From assembly GCA_026988015.1 (NCBI GenBank), contig JALSMA010000063.1, forward strand, positions 1-38,782: a stretch of 38,782 nt of DNA, read 5' to 3'. Every line of letters starts with the position of its first letter. The first letter of the stretch is position 1. Position numbers and translations under genes: made by a program. Source of the DNA: Desulfobulbaceae bacterium (lineage in GTDB: Bacteria; Desulfobacterota; Desulfobulbia; Desulfobulbales; Desulfocapsaceae). The notes under the pieces are model-generated. The model was not told where the DNA came from. It saw nothing but the letters and a program-made list of their open reading frames with translations, and searched no databases. Positions 27,041 to 35,504 of this stretch are shown piece by piece.

Positions 27041-27261
27041 CCACATAGGTTGTTCTTTCACATTAATTTGGATCCGTGAACGTCGGCATGCCCCCCCCTG
27101 GAGGGAGGCAAAAAATTCCTTCGACCACACTTGGTGAGATATTTTACAATAGGCTTTCAATGTGTTACTAGGAACGCAATCACAAACCCGTCATAAATGC
27201 AGGTGTAATTCAACAGCATCACGCACCTCTTACGCCACTACCCCAGGGAAACAGAAGAGCA

Positions 27262-27912
27262 ATGAGACAACTGGTAGTTCTGCCATGGAAGCAGTCGCTC
27301 ATAATGTCATACAAGTCAATCAGGGCGCGTTTTTTTCGTTCTCTTGTCACCACCATGACCCTTGTTCTGGCTGTCTCTTTCCTTGCCTTCAGCCAAATCA
27401 GCATCGATATTGCAGATGCCATGCTGGTTTCAGACAACCCTGTTTTTCATCGCATCCTGCTCCAGTCCGGCTATGATATACTACCTGATGACGTCAGCCT
27501 TTCGGCATCACCAAAACAACGTTGGATAGTTGTCTTGTCACTCTTGGTTTGCGTGGTGGGAATCATTAACGCCCAACTCATGTCAGTGACAGAACGATTC
27601 AGGGAGATCGGCACCATGAAATGTCTTGGAGCACTTGACAGATTTATCGTGCGAATATTTGTGATGGAGGCTTCAATGCAGGGATTTGCAGGATCTGTCA
27701 CCGGAGCATTTGTCGGCGGAATTGCAGCCTGCTCCGGAGCGATCTTCCGTTTCGGGACAGATATTCTGCCAATCTTCCCATGGCAGGATATCCTCTCGAC
27801 TTCTGCCTTGGCCATAGGAACCGGCATAGGACTCAGCCTTCTCGGAGTATTATATCCCGCGATCATGGCCGCGCGAATGCAACCTGTGGAGGCCATGCGG
27901 GTCGAACAATAG
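27262..27912 (+). CDS. FtsX-type ABC permease, small form
   Basis: This 216-residue inner-membrane protein has about four TM segments (around 28-46, 88-106, 139-160 and 182-203). The FtsX hallmark TERFREIGTMKCLGALDRF sits between TM2 and TM3, and it ends PAIMAARMQPVEAMR. It lacks the large periplasmic MacB_PCD domain usual between TM1 and TM2; only ~40 residues are there. It would pair with the ATPase that follows and probably with the FtsX half of the 1604-residue protein. ATG 27262 follows an AGAAGAG sequence. Its stop is directly followed by the ATPase ATG. Confidence 0.85.
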   Translation: MRQLVVLPWKQSLIMSYKSIRARFFRSLVTTMTLVLAVSFLAFSQISIDIADAMLVSDNPVFHRILLQSGYDILPDDVSLSASPKQRWIVVLSLLVCVVGIINAQLMSVTERFREIGTMKCLGALDRFIVRIFVMEASMQGFAGSVTGAFVGGIAACSGAIFRFGTDILPIFPWQDILSTSALAIGTGIGLSLLGVLYPAIMAARMQPVEAMRVEQ

Positions 27913-28653
27913 ATGAACAGGGAAATGATAATAAAACAGATCGTTCGAGTCACCGGTGTCACCAAGGATTTTGACCTCGGAAAAATTGTGGTCAATGTAC
28001 TTAAGGGAATCGACCTCGAGATAGAGACTGGAAAATATGTCTCAATCATGGGGCCGTCTGGTTCCGGAAAATCCACCCTCTTTAATATGATCGGCGGTCT
28101 TGATAAGCCCACTGAGGGCAAAGTTTTTATAGACGAAGTTGATATTGCCCAACTCGATGCCTACGAGCTGGCCTGGCTGCGCTGCCGAAAAATCGGCTAT
28201 ATTTTTCAGACGTTTAACCTGATCCCGGTGATGACAGCCCTTGAAAACGTCACCCTGCCCATGACCTTTGCTGGAGTTCCCGGAGATACCGCTATTTCCC
28301 GTGGCATGGAATTGCTTGCCCAGGTTGGTCTTGAGGGCAGACACGCTCACAAACCAGCAGAACTCTCCGGTGGCCAGCAGCAGCGTGTGGCAGTGGCCAG
28401 GGCACTTGCCAATACACCATCAATTATTCTAGCAGATGAACCAACAGGAAACCTTGACCTCAAGACAGGAGAGGAGATCATATCCCTGCTTAAACAGATG
28501 AGTGAAGAACAGGGAGTGACTGTTATTTCCGCAACCCATGACTACAAAATGCTCAATGTCTCCGACCAGGTGATCTGGATTCGGGATGGCCGGGTTGACA
28601 AGATTCAAGACCGTGATGAACTTGAAATCCACACCGGAGGAATGAGCAGCTAA
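27913..28653 (+). CDS. ABC transporter ATPase, LolD/MacB type
   Basis: This 246-residue nucleotide-binding protein has Walker A GPSGSGKST at 47-55, Q-loop at Q99, signature LSGGQQQRVAVARAL starting at 151 and Walker B IILADEPTGNLD. The pattern is that of LolD/FtsE/MacB ATPases, which drive FtsX-type mechanotransmission rather than classical import. The first ATG directly abuts the permease stop; another ATG lies four codons further in (27925). Its partners are the flanking FtsX-type proteins. Confidence 0.92.
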   Translation: MNREMIIKQIVRVTGVTKDFDLGKIVVNVLKGIDLEIETGKYVSIMGPSGSGKSTLFNMIGGLDKPTEGKVFIDEVDIAQLDAYELAWLRCRKIGYIFQTFNLIPVMTALENVTLPMTFAGVPGDTAISRGMELLAQVGLEGRHAHKPAELSGGQQQRVAVARALANTPSIILADEPTGNLDLKTGEEIISLLKQMSEEQGVTVISATHDYKMLNVSDQVIWIRDGRVDKIQDRDELEIHTGGMSS

Positions 28654-28658
28654 CCATC

Positions 28659-31600
28659 ATGCCCTCTCTTAAGACTCTCTCTCTCATTGGGTGTATTTTT
28701 CTCCTCTCTTCACTGCTGGGCACCACACTGGCCTGTGCAGAACAACCCCTTTCTCTCCATGATCAGATTGTCGGGATCAGCAGTGCTGCAGAAAGAACCA
28801 CGGGGAGCGAGGGCTGCAGCAGCGCCGCAGAGTTTATTCGAGACCAGTTCAGATCCCTTGGTGTTGATCCTGAAACCTATAAGTTTCTCATCCCGGTTCG
28901 TCAATTCCAAGGTGCTGCACTCAGGGTAGATGATAAAAGTATCAACCTCAACACCCTCCGCTATAACGCCATTACGCCAGAAGCAACAGATGGTACCCTC
29001 GAAGGGGCTCTCTATTACGCAGGAGGCGGAGACTGGTCAGAGTTGCAAGGTCTGGCCATCAAAGATGCTATCATTATACTGGACAGCGAATCAGGTCAGA
29101 ACTGGCAACAACTGGCATCACTCGGTGCCAGGGCGATTATCTACAGTAATAAAGACAGCAAACCTGCAAAGTATGTCTTCCAGGAAAAAGAAGAGCTCAC
29201 CCCAATCCAACTCCCCTGTTTCTGGATAGATAAAGAGAGGCTCAAAGAGTTTTTTCCAGAATTTTCTTTTGACACCCCGGGACTCATTGCCGACAAAACC
29301 GGCATCACCTCAAAGGTTCAATGGCAGGAAGTTCTCTCGGAAACGATCTATGGAATCATACCAGGCACCGATCCTCAGCTGAAACAAGAACTTCTGATAC
29401 TTGATGCGTTTTATGACAGTTCAGGCTTTGTCTCCAGCAGGGCCCCCGGTGCAGACGAGGCCAGTTCCATTGCAACCATGCTCCAGACAGCAGCAGCATT
29501 GCAGCAGAACCCACCATCCCGTTCGGTTCTGCTTGTGGCCAGCAGCGGTCACAATGAGGCCTTAGCCGGTGTACGGGAGATACTCTGGAGTATCAACTCC
29601 AAATCAAAACAGTTGCGAAGACAAAAAAAAGAACTCAAAAAAGGTATCGCTGAAACAAAATCCCACCTCGAGGCCCTGCAAAACATTTCCTGGCCCCTGC
29701 AGAATGACCCAGAGCGTGACTCTATCATAGCCATTGCCATAGAGGAACACCTGAAACTTTCGGTTGACACCATCTCCCGGGAGCTCAACCGCCTCCGCTT
29801 AAGCAATAGCACCATTCCGGAAAACAGTGGAGAGATCAAACGACTCTCAAAGATCCGTATGCTCTACCGACGCCTTGGATGGCGCAAGACTTTCCACAAC
29901 ATGGGGGTTGACGAGGCTGAGATGTTCCGTAAGGCCATCCCTGCATCCATTGCGATCAACAAGAAACGCAAACAGGAACTCAAGACCCAGATGAGTTGCC
30001 TGAAGAGCAGTTATGCCTTCAGGAATCTCCTCTCCGACTATGACATAGCTGCCTTTATTTCACTCCATCTTTCCAGTCACGGTAATGGCCTCGGTGCTTT
30101 TCACCAGGGATTTCTTTACAAGCTGAAGGCCAGAGTCAACCGGACAGGCATATTCTCAGTCATCGCAGACCTCCTTGATAAGACAGCAGCCCAGAGCAGC
30201 AGTCAGACCCGCTATGTCAACACCCTGCGTCCCAGTCGCCTGCGTTCATGGGATTCCTGGTTTCTTGACACACCCCCTCTTGGCGGAGAAGTTGCTTCCC
30301 TCGCCGGCCTGCTTGGCATTACCCTTGTGACCACCGGCGACTCCCGTGCGGCCTGGGGAACGCCCTGGGATAATCCCGAAAACATCAACTGGGACAGTCT
30401 TGAAAACCAGGCTCTCCTTGTACGTGACATGGTTACTGCAATGGCCGGAAACACTCCTCTGCAATCAGGAAGACTACCGCGCAATGGATTCTCAACGGTA
30501 ACAGGTCGCGCCAACCTCCTGCTTCAGGGTGAACTTTTTGCCGACCACCCTGCTGCAAAAACCGTTCTTCTCGCTTACCAGGGAGACCAGAAGTACTACA
30601 GTATGGTGAACTCTTCCGGTACTTTTCGCATCAAAGGGGTGGCAGATAAAAAACATGTTCTGGACAAGGTTATCATCGAAGGATACCGCTTTGACGAACA
30701 GAGCGGCCGGGTACTTTGGGCCATTGACAAAAAACAGACAGGAAAGAACAACTACCGCCTCAAGATCAGACGCAGTGAAACCAAAACCGATCTTATTCTC
30801 TTCAGCTGCAGAGAGACAACCATCTTTGGGCTACTGGAACCAAGAAATTTCAACTATCTCACCAAAGTAGAACTCCTTGACGGCAGGCGGGATGCCCCCC
30901 CCGCCCATTACTGGTACAGCCGGATTGACACCCGCAACTCCACCATGGCCTCCATCTACACCGAACCGGGTACATGGCTCAAGGCCACCCTCTCTGATAA
31001 TGTCCTGACCCGTAAGATGATCCTTATTAACGGGACTCAGCACAACTCAATGGGCCTTGGGTATCCCGTTGACACCTACAGCCGCATAGACAACACAGTT
31101 TACCGGGCAGCCCGGGATATATGGACTCTGCTCTCTCCCAGAATCAAAAACCTTGAAAAACACGGCATTTACGATGATAAAATAAGCCAACTGGAGGTAC
31201 GTGGCCTCACAGCACTGATACGTGCAGAAACCAGCCTCAAAGCGTATGACTACAAAACATTCAGCAGTGCCGCCTCCGAATCCATGGCCCTTGCCAATCG
31301 GGTCTATGTGCAGGTAGAAAAAACTCAGAAGGACGTACTCTTCGGAGTACTCTTCTATATCGCACTCTTTGTTCCTTTTGCCTTCTGCATGGAACGTTTT
31401 CTTTTTAATTTCGCAAACATATACAAACGAATCATCGCCTTCTGCACAATCCTGATTATCCTCATCACCATAATATATCAGGTACACCCCGCTTTCCAGC
31501 TCGCCTACAGTCCCACTGTGGTTATCCTGGCTTTCTTCATCCTCGGCTTGTCACTGATGGTAAGCCTCATCATCTTCTTCCGCTTTGAAGAAGAGATGAT

Positions 31601-33473
31601 TCTCCTGCAACGCCGGGCCAGTCACAAACGCCCCTCTGAAATCAGCCACTGGAAGGCCTTCACCGCCGCATTCTTCCTTGGTGTTTCAAACCTCAGACGG
31701 AGACGGGTGCGCACCATTCTCACCTGCCTGACACTCATCATCCTCACCTTTACCATCATGAGTTTTACCACAGTAAAATCTGGTGAACGACAAAGCCGGC
31801 TCCTCTTTCAGGAAACATCACCTTACCGCGGACTTCTTCTCAAACGGGTAGACTGGCGCAGCCTGCCAGTGGAAGCCGTATCCAGCCTAGTTGACAGTTT
31901 CGAGGACACAAAGGGTATTGCCCCGCGTATCTGGCTTGAGGCACACAACCCCAGCCAGGCAGTGCATGTCCCCCTGCAACATGGTGACAACAGGGCCGAA
32001 CTCGAGGGTTTGATAGGACTTTCCCCCTCGGAAGCAGATATCACTGGACTGGACAAGCTGATGCAGTCCGGCAGGTGGTTCAACAGCAATGACCGTCTCA
32101 GCATCATTTTAGATCATGATATGGCGGAGGCCCTCCAGGTAAAAAGCGATGGCAGTTCTACAATACAGCTCTGGGGCTCCCCCTTCACCGTAATCGGGAC
32201 ATTCAGGGGTGCAGACTTTGATCAGGCCCTTGATCTCGACGGTGAACCCCTGACTCCAGTCACCTTTCCGGAAGATTCGGGAACAGAAATCACAGAAGTC
32301 GAACAGGAGGCCATGGAATCAGGGGATGATATTCGTTCTTTTCAGAGCAGATATCACCATATTCCAGCCTCTCAAGTGGCCATTATACCAGCATCCACCC
32401 TGCTCACCCTCGGCGGAAAACTCAAAAACCTGGCCGTACTCCCACAGAACAGTACCTCTATCAGTGCAACTGCAGAGTCTCTGGTTGACCGTTTCTCCAT
32501 GGCTATTTTTGCGGGTGAAACCGATGGGGTCTGGCTCTATAACCAGAGTGACTCCATCCAGTACAGTGGTGTACCCAATATCCTCATTCCGCTTCTTATC
32601 TCTATCTTTATTGTACTCAACACCATGATCAGCTCCGTCTACGAACGGAAAAATGAAATTTCCATATACACCTCAGTGGGTCTGGCTCCCTCCCACGTCT
32701 CCTTTCTCTTTGTTGCTGAGGCACTGGCACTTGCCGTTATATCGGTGGTTCTGGGATACCTGCTGGCACAGGTGTCCGCCTCGCTCTTTGCAGGAACCAG
32801 CCTCTGGGCTGGACTCACTGTGAACTATTCATCCATGGCCGGTGTTGCGGCAATGGTACTGGTCATTGGAGTAGTACTGCTCTCTGTTATCTACCCATCC
32901 CGGGTGGCTGCAAAAATTGCCATTCCCGATGTCAATGCTAACTTCAGTCTCCCCGTACCGGTGGACAACCGTATCAGCATAACCCTGCCCTTTTTCATGA
33001 AGTATGAAGAAAATGACTCCATCGGTGGATTTCTATTCAGTTACTTCAAGTCACACCAGGATGTCTCCCATGGACTCTTTTCCACCGGTCCTGTAGATTT
33101 AATCTTCAGCTGCTGCAACATTGAGGAAATGCGAAACCTGGTCAAAAATGCTGCGGAACCCCGTTCCATCTACTGCACCTATATCCGGTCAAAGGTGTGG
33201 CTTGCTCCCTTTGACTTCGGCATCATGCAGTGGGTAGATATTCAGTTCTGCCCGGTGGATGGCAATGCAGCCTACCTGGAGGTCAAGGTTACCATGGAGC
33301 GCCGTTCCGGTGAAGAACAGGTGTGGCAAAGAATCAACACCTCCTTTATTCATGACTTAAGAAAACAGTTACTGGTGTGGCGTTCCATTGACGATTCCAG
33401 CCACAGCCATTTTGCAGCAATTTTCCAGAAGATAGCTGCAGAGAGCCAGGTAGAGGAAGGAGGCAGGCAGTGA
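28659..33473 (+). CDS. Giant fusion of degenerate M28-peptidase-like domain and FtsX permease
   Basis: This is a 1604-residue membrane protein. A signal peptide (about 1-28) is followed by an M28-like periplasmic domain (about 30-620) with an inserted charged helical segment (about 312-430), then a CarboxypepD-reg-like beta domain (about 625-720). Three TM segments follow (about 900-985). An FtsX unit comes next: a TM near 1030, a MacB_PCD-like periplasmic part, and three TMs about 1300-1430 with the hallmark YERKNEISIYTSVGLAPSHV. A soluble C-terminal domain of ~180 residues ends it. The M28 metal motif AHYDS is here AFYDS (F251), and GEE is GHN (297-299), while PGAD (D266) remains. Hydrolytic activity is therefore doubtful. 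The stop overlaps the next ATG. Confidence 0.82.
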   Translation: MPSLKTLSLIGCIFLLSSLLGTTLACAEQPLSLHDQIVGISSAAERTTGSEGCSSAAEFIRDQFRSLGVDPETYKFLIPVRQFQGAALRVDDKSINLNTLRYNAITPEATDGTLEGALYYAGGGDWSELQGLAIKDAIIILDSESGQNWQQLASLGARAIIYSNKDSKPAKYVFQEKEELTPIQLPCFWIDKERLKEFFPEFSFDTPGLIADKTGITSKVQWQEVLSETIYGIIPGTDPQLKQELLILDAFYDSSGFVSSRAPGADEASSIATMLQTAAALQQNPPSRSVLLVASSGHNEALAGVREILWSINSKSKQLRRQKKELKKGIAETKSHLEALQNISWPLQNDPERDSIIAIAIEEHLKLSVDTISRELNRLRLSNSTIPENSGEIKRLSKIRMLYRRLGWRKTFHNMGVDEAEMFRKAIPASIAINKKRKQELKTQMSCLKSSYAFRNLLSDYDIAAFISLHLSSHGNGLGAFHQGFLYKLKARVNRTGIFSVIADLLDKTAAQSSSQTRYVNTLRPSRLRSWDSWFLDTPPLGGEVASLAGLLGITLVTTGDSRAAWGTPWDNPENINWDSLENQALLVRDMVTAMAGNTPLQSGRLPRNGFSTVTGRANLLLQGELFADHPAAKTVLLAYQGDQKYYSMVNSSGTFRIKGVADKKHVLDKVIIEGYRFDEQSGRVLWAIDKKQTGKNNYRLKIRRSETKTDLILFSCRETTIFGLLEPRNFNYLTKVELLDGRRDAPPAHYWYSRIDTRNSTMASIYTEPGTWLKATLSDNVLTRKMILINGTQHNSMGLGYPVDTYSRIDNTVYRAARDIWTLLSPRIKNLEKHGIYDDKISQLEVRGLTALIRAETSLKAYDYKTFSSAASESMALANRVYVQVEKTQKDVLFGVLFYIALFVPFAFCMERFLFNFANIYKRIIAFCTILIILITIIYQVHPAFQLAYSPTVVILAFFILGLSLMVSLIIFFRFEEEMILLQRRASHKRPSEISHWKAFTAAFFLGVSNLRRRRVRTILTCLTLIILTFTIMSFTTVKSGERQSRLLFQETSPYRGLLLKRVDWRSLPVEAVSSLVDSFEDTKGIAPRIWLEAHNPSQAVHVPLQHGDNRAELEGLIGLSPSEADITGLDKLMQSGRWFNSNDRLSIILDHDMAEALQVKSDGSSTIQLWGSPFTVIGTFRGADFDQALDLDGEPLTPVTFPEDSGTEITEVEQEAMESGDDIRSFQSRYHHIPASQVAIIPASTLLTLGGKLKNLAVLPQNSTSISATAESLVDRFSMAIFAGETDGVWLYNQSDSIQYSGVPNILIPLLISIFIVLNTMISSVYERKNEISIYTSVGLAPSHVSFLFVAEALALAVISVVLGYLLAQVSASLFAGTSLWAGLTVNYSSMAGVAAMVLVIGVVLLSVIYPSRVAAKIAIPDVNANFSLPVPVDNRISITLPFFMKYEENDSIGGFLFSYFKSHQDVSHGLFSTGPVDLIFSCCNIEEMRNLVKNAAEPRSIYCTYIRSKVWLAPFDFGIMQWVDIQFCPVDGNAAYLEVKVTMERRSGEEQVWQRINTSFIHDLRKQLLVWRSIDDSSHSHFAAIFQKIAAESQVEEGGRQ

Positions 33474-35467
33474 TGTCTAACCAGCAACCAGCCACCATCA
33501 TCCGGCTACGTGCCATTATTGCAGGAATCATCCTGGCTGTTGCCATCTGCCTCCTCACACCATTCAACAATATCTACCAGCAGGCAACCCCCCTCGGTGG
33601 CGGTCATTTCCCACTGGCACCATTTTTTATTTTCATCCTGCTGGTGATTTTCACTGCGGTCAGCGCCAGAATATTTCACAGTAAAAATCTTCTCTTCAGT
33701 GGCAGTGAACTGCTCATCATCTGGATTGAGATGGTCATCGGATCCGGAATCGCTTACACTGGCCTTGCCAGAACTCTGCTCCTCAACCTGACCACCCCCA
33801 TTCACTACGCAACCATTGGAAATCAGTGGCAGGAAAGCATTGTCACCCTTTTACCGCCCGGGATTGTGCCCGCAGATATTGGGGCAATCGAAATGCTCTA
33901 CCGCGGCATTCCAGGTGGTCGCAGCATGAGTTGGTTTGAAGTGGCCGCAGCCATCCCCTGGCAGGCATGGATCTGGCCACTGCTGTTCTGGGGTATTTTT
34001 ATCATGCTCGCCTATGGTTTCATGCTCTTTGTTATCAACATACTTTCCCGACAGTGGATTCACAATGAACGGATCAACTTCCCCCTGTTACGGGTTCCTG
34101 AAATGCTGAGCAGTTCACTTGACCAAGGAAAAATCGGCAGCTTCTTCAGGAACAGGTTTCTGCTTGCCGGGCTGTTTATCCCAATATCCCTTCACCTCTT
34201 GAACGGCCTCCACTTCTACTATCCGTCAATTCCCCAGCTCTCCACCCTCATCCTTGCCGGGCCCTACTTCCCGGACCATGGTATTTTTGCAGGTTTCCAT
34301 AAACTAAAGATATATATATACCCCGCTTTCATCGGTTTTGCCTTTCTCACATCCCGCCAGATTTCATTCAGTTTCTGGTTCTTTTTTATTCTCGGTGGGC
34401 TGGTAACCGGTATCCTCGGGATCCTTGGATACAATATTCCTGCCTCAGAACTTGGCATCACCTTTGGCCCCACCCTTGCTAGACCTGAAGAAACCCAAAT
34501 GATCGGTGCCTACGGCATATTCTTTGTCTTTCTGATCTGGCTGGCTCGAAGCCACCTTCTTGAGGTAACAAAGGAGTCCTTTTTCCTCTCAAAACCGACA
34601 CAATCCCGCACAGAGTGGTTTGATGTACGAGTCTCCTTCTGGGGGGCAGTGTTCTGCTTTACAGCACTTCTCTACTGGGCAGTGTACCTTGGGATGAGCC
34701 TGCTCACGGCCACCCTGTTTTTCAGTGCCGCATTTATGATAATGCTGGTGGCCACCCGTATTATCTGCCAGGGAGGACTGGCATATTTCACCCTCACTGC
34801 TGCCCCCATGGACGGTCTTCTGGTCATGGGTGGGACAAAACTCTTTGGCGGCATCAACGGCCTGCTCTCTGCGATGTCCCAGAAAGTTCTCTTTGTGGAT
34901 CTGCGTGAGTCTTTGATGCCATCACTGCTGCATGCCAGAAAACTGAGTCATGGTAAAAATCCAGGAATATTGATTTTCTCAGGCCTCTTTTTCACCATTC
35001 TCACCAGCCTAGTTGCCTCCATTCTTGCCATGATGACGCTTTACTACCGCTATGGAACGCGAGAGTTGCAGATGGAATGGGCAAGCAGAACAACGGTTAC
35101 AGTTTTTGAAAACGCCCACAGACTGGTCACAGCACCAATTGAAAGCGGTGGCTGGATCACCACTTTTGCCATTGTTGGTGCGCTGGTCATGCTGGTACTG
35201 GTGATCTGTTACCATCGTTTTTACTGGTGGCCAATTCATCCCCTTGGCTACCTCACCGCTTACAGTTCAGCAATGCGGATTCTCTGGGTCAGTTTTTTCA
35301 TAGGATGGGCCTGTAATGCTCTCTGCATGCGATATGGTGGGGTTTCACTCTTTAAAAAAATCCAGTTTTTCTTCATTGGACTCATCATAGGTGACTTCCT
35401 GATGGGTGGCGGCTGGGCGATCATTGGATTGTTTACAGATTCCGGCTATCAGGTACTGCCGGATTAA
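33473..35467 (+). CDS. Polytopic membrane protein, DUF6785-like (OPT-like), first of pair
   Basis: This 664-residue protein has roughly 14 hydrophobic segments spread over its length. The loop NERINFPLLRVPEML aligns by eye with EKLPFPMAPVGAL in the next gene. I recognise it as like the DUF6785/DUF6784 proteins that often occur next to FtsX and M28 genes; the resemblance to oligopeptide transporters (OPT) is an inference. The start is ATG 33473 (overlapping the preceding TGA), with AAGGAGG ~10 bases upstream; a GTG at 33470 is possible. Substrate and direction are unknown. Confidence 0.72.
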   Translation: MSNQQPATIIRLRAIIAGIILAVAICLLTPFNNIYQQATPLGGGHFPLAPFFIFILLVIFTAVSARIFHSKNLLFSGSELLIIWIEMVIGSGIAYTGLARTLLLNLTTPIHYATIGNQWQESIVTLLPPGIVPADIGAIEMLYRGIPGGRSMSWFEVAAAIPWQAWIWPLLFWGIFIMLAYGFMLFVINILSRQWIHNERINFPLLRVPEMLSSSLDQGKIGSFFRNRFLLAGLFIPISLHLLNGLHFYYPSIPQLSTLILAGPYFPDHGIFAGFHKLKIYIYPAFIGFAFLTSRQISFSFWFFFILGGLVTGILGILGYNIPASELGITFGPTLARPEETQMIGAYGIFFVFLIWLARSHLLEVTKESFFLSKPTQSRTEWFDVRVSFWGAVFCFTALLYWAVYLGMSLLTATLFFSAAFMIMLVATRIICQGGLAYFTLTAAPMDGLLVMGGTKLFGGINGLLSAMSQKVLFVDLRESLMPSLLHARKLSHGKNPGILIFSGLFFTILTSLVASILAMMTLYYRYGTRELQMEWASRTTVTVFENAHRLVTAPIESGGWITTFAIVGALVMLVLVICYHRFYWWPIHPLGYLTAYSSAMRILWVSFFIGWACNALCMRYGGVSLFKKIQFFFIGLIIGDFLMGGGWAIIGLFTDSGYQVLPD

Positions 35468-35470
35468 AAC

Positions 35471-35493
35471 GGTTTCGGGGTCAACCCGAAACC
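35471..35493 (+). terminator. Perfect 9-bp hairpin between the paired membrane-protein genes
   Basis: GGTTTCGGG, a 5-base loop and CCCGAAACC form a perfect stem four bases after the stop codon. No T-tract follows and the next ATG is 11 bases on, so partial attenuation or mRNA stabilisation is as likely as termination. Confidence 0.5.
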
Positions 35494-35504
35494 TCTTTGA
35501 AACT

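Noticed and set aside
27471-28121. 216-codon open frame antisense to the FtsX and ATPase genes
   Set aside because: The opposite strand encodes conserved FtsX and Walker A motifs; the antisense protein matches nothing and has no RBS.
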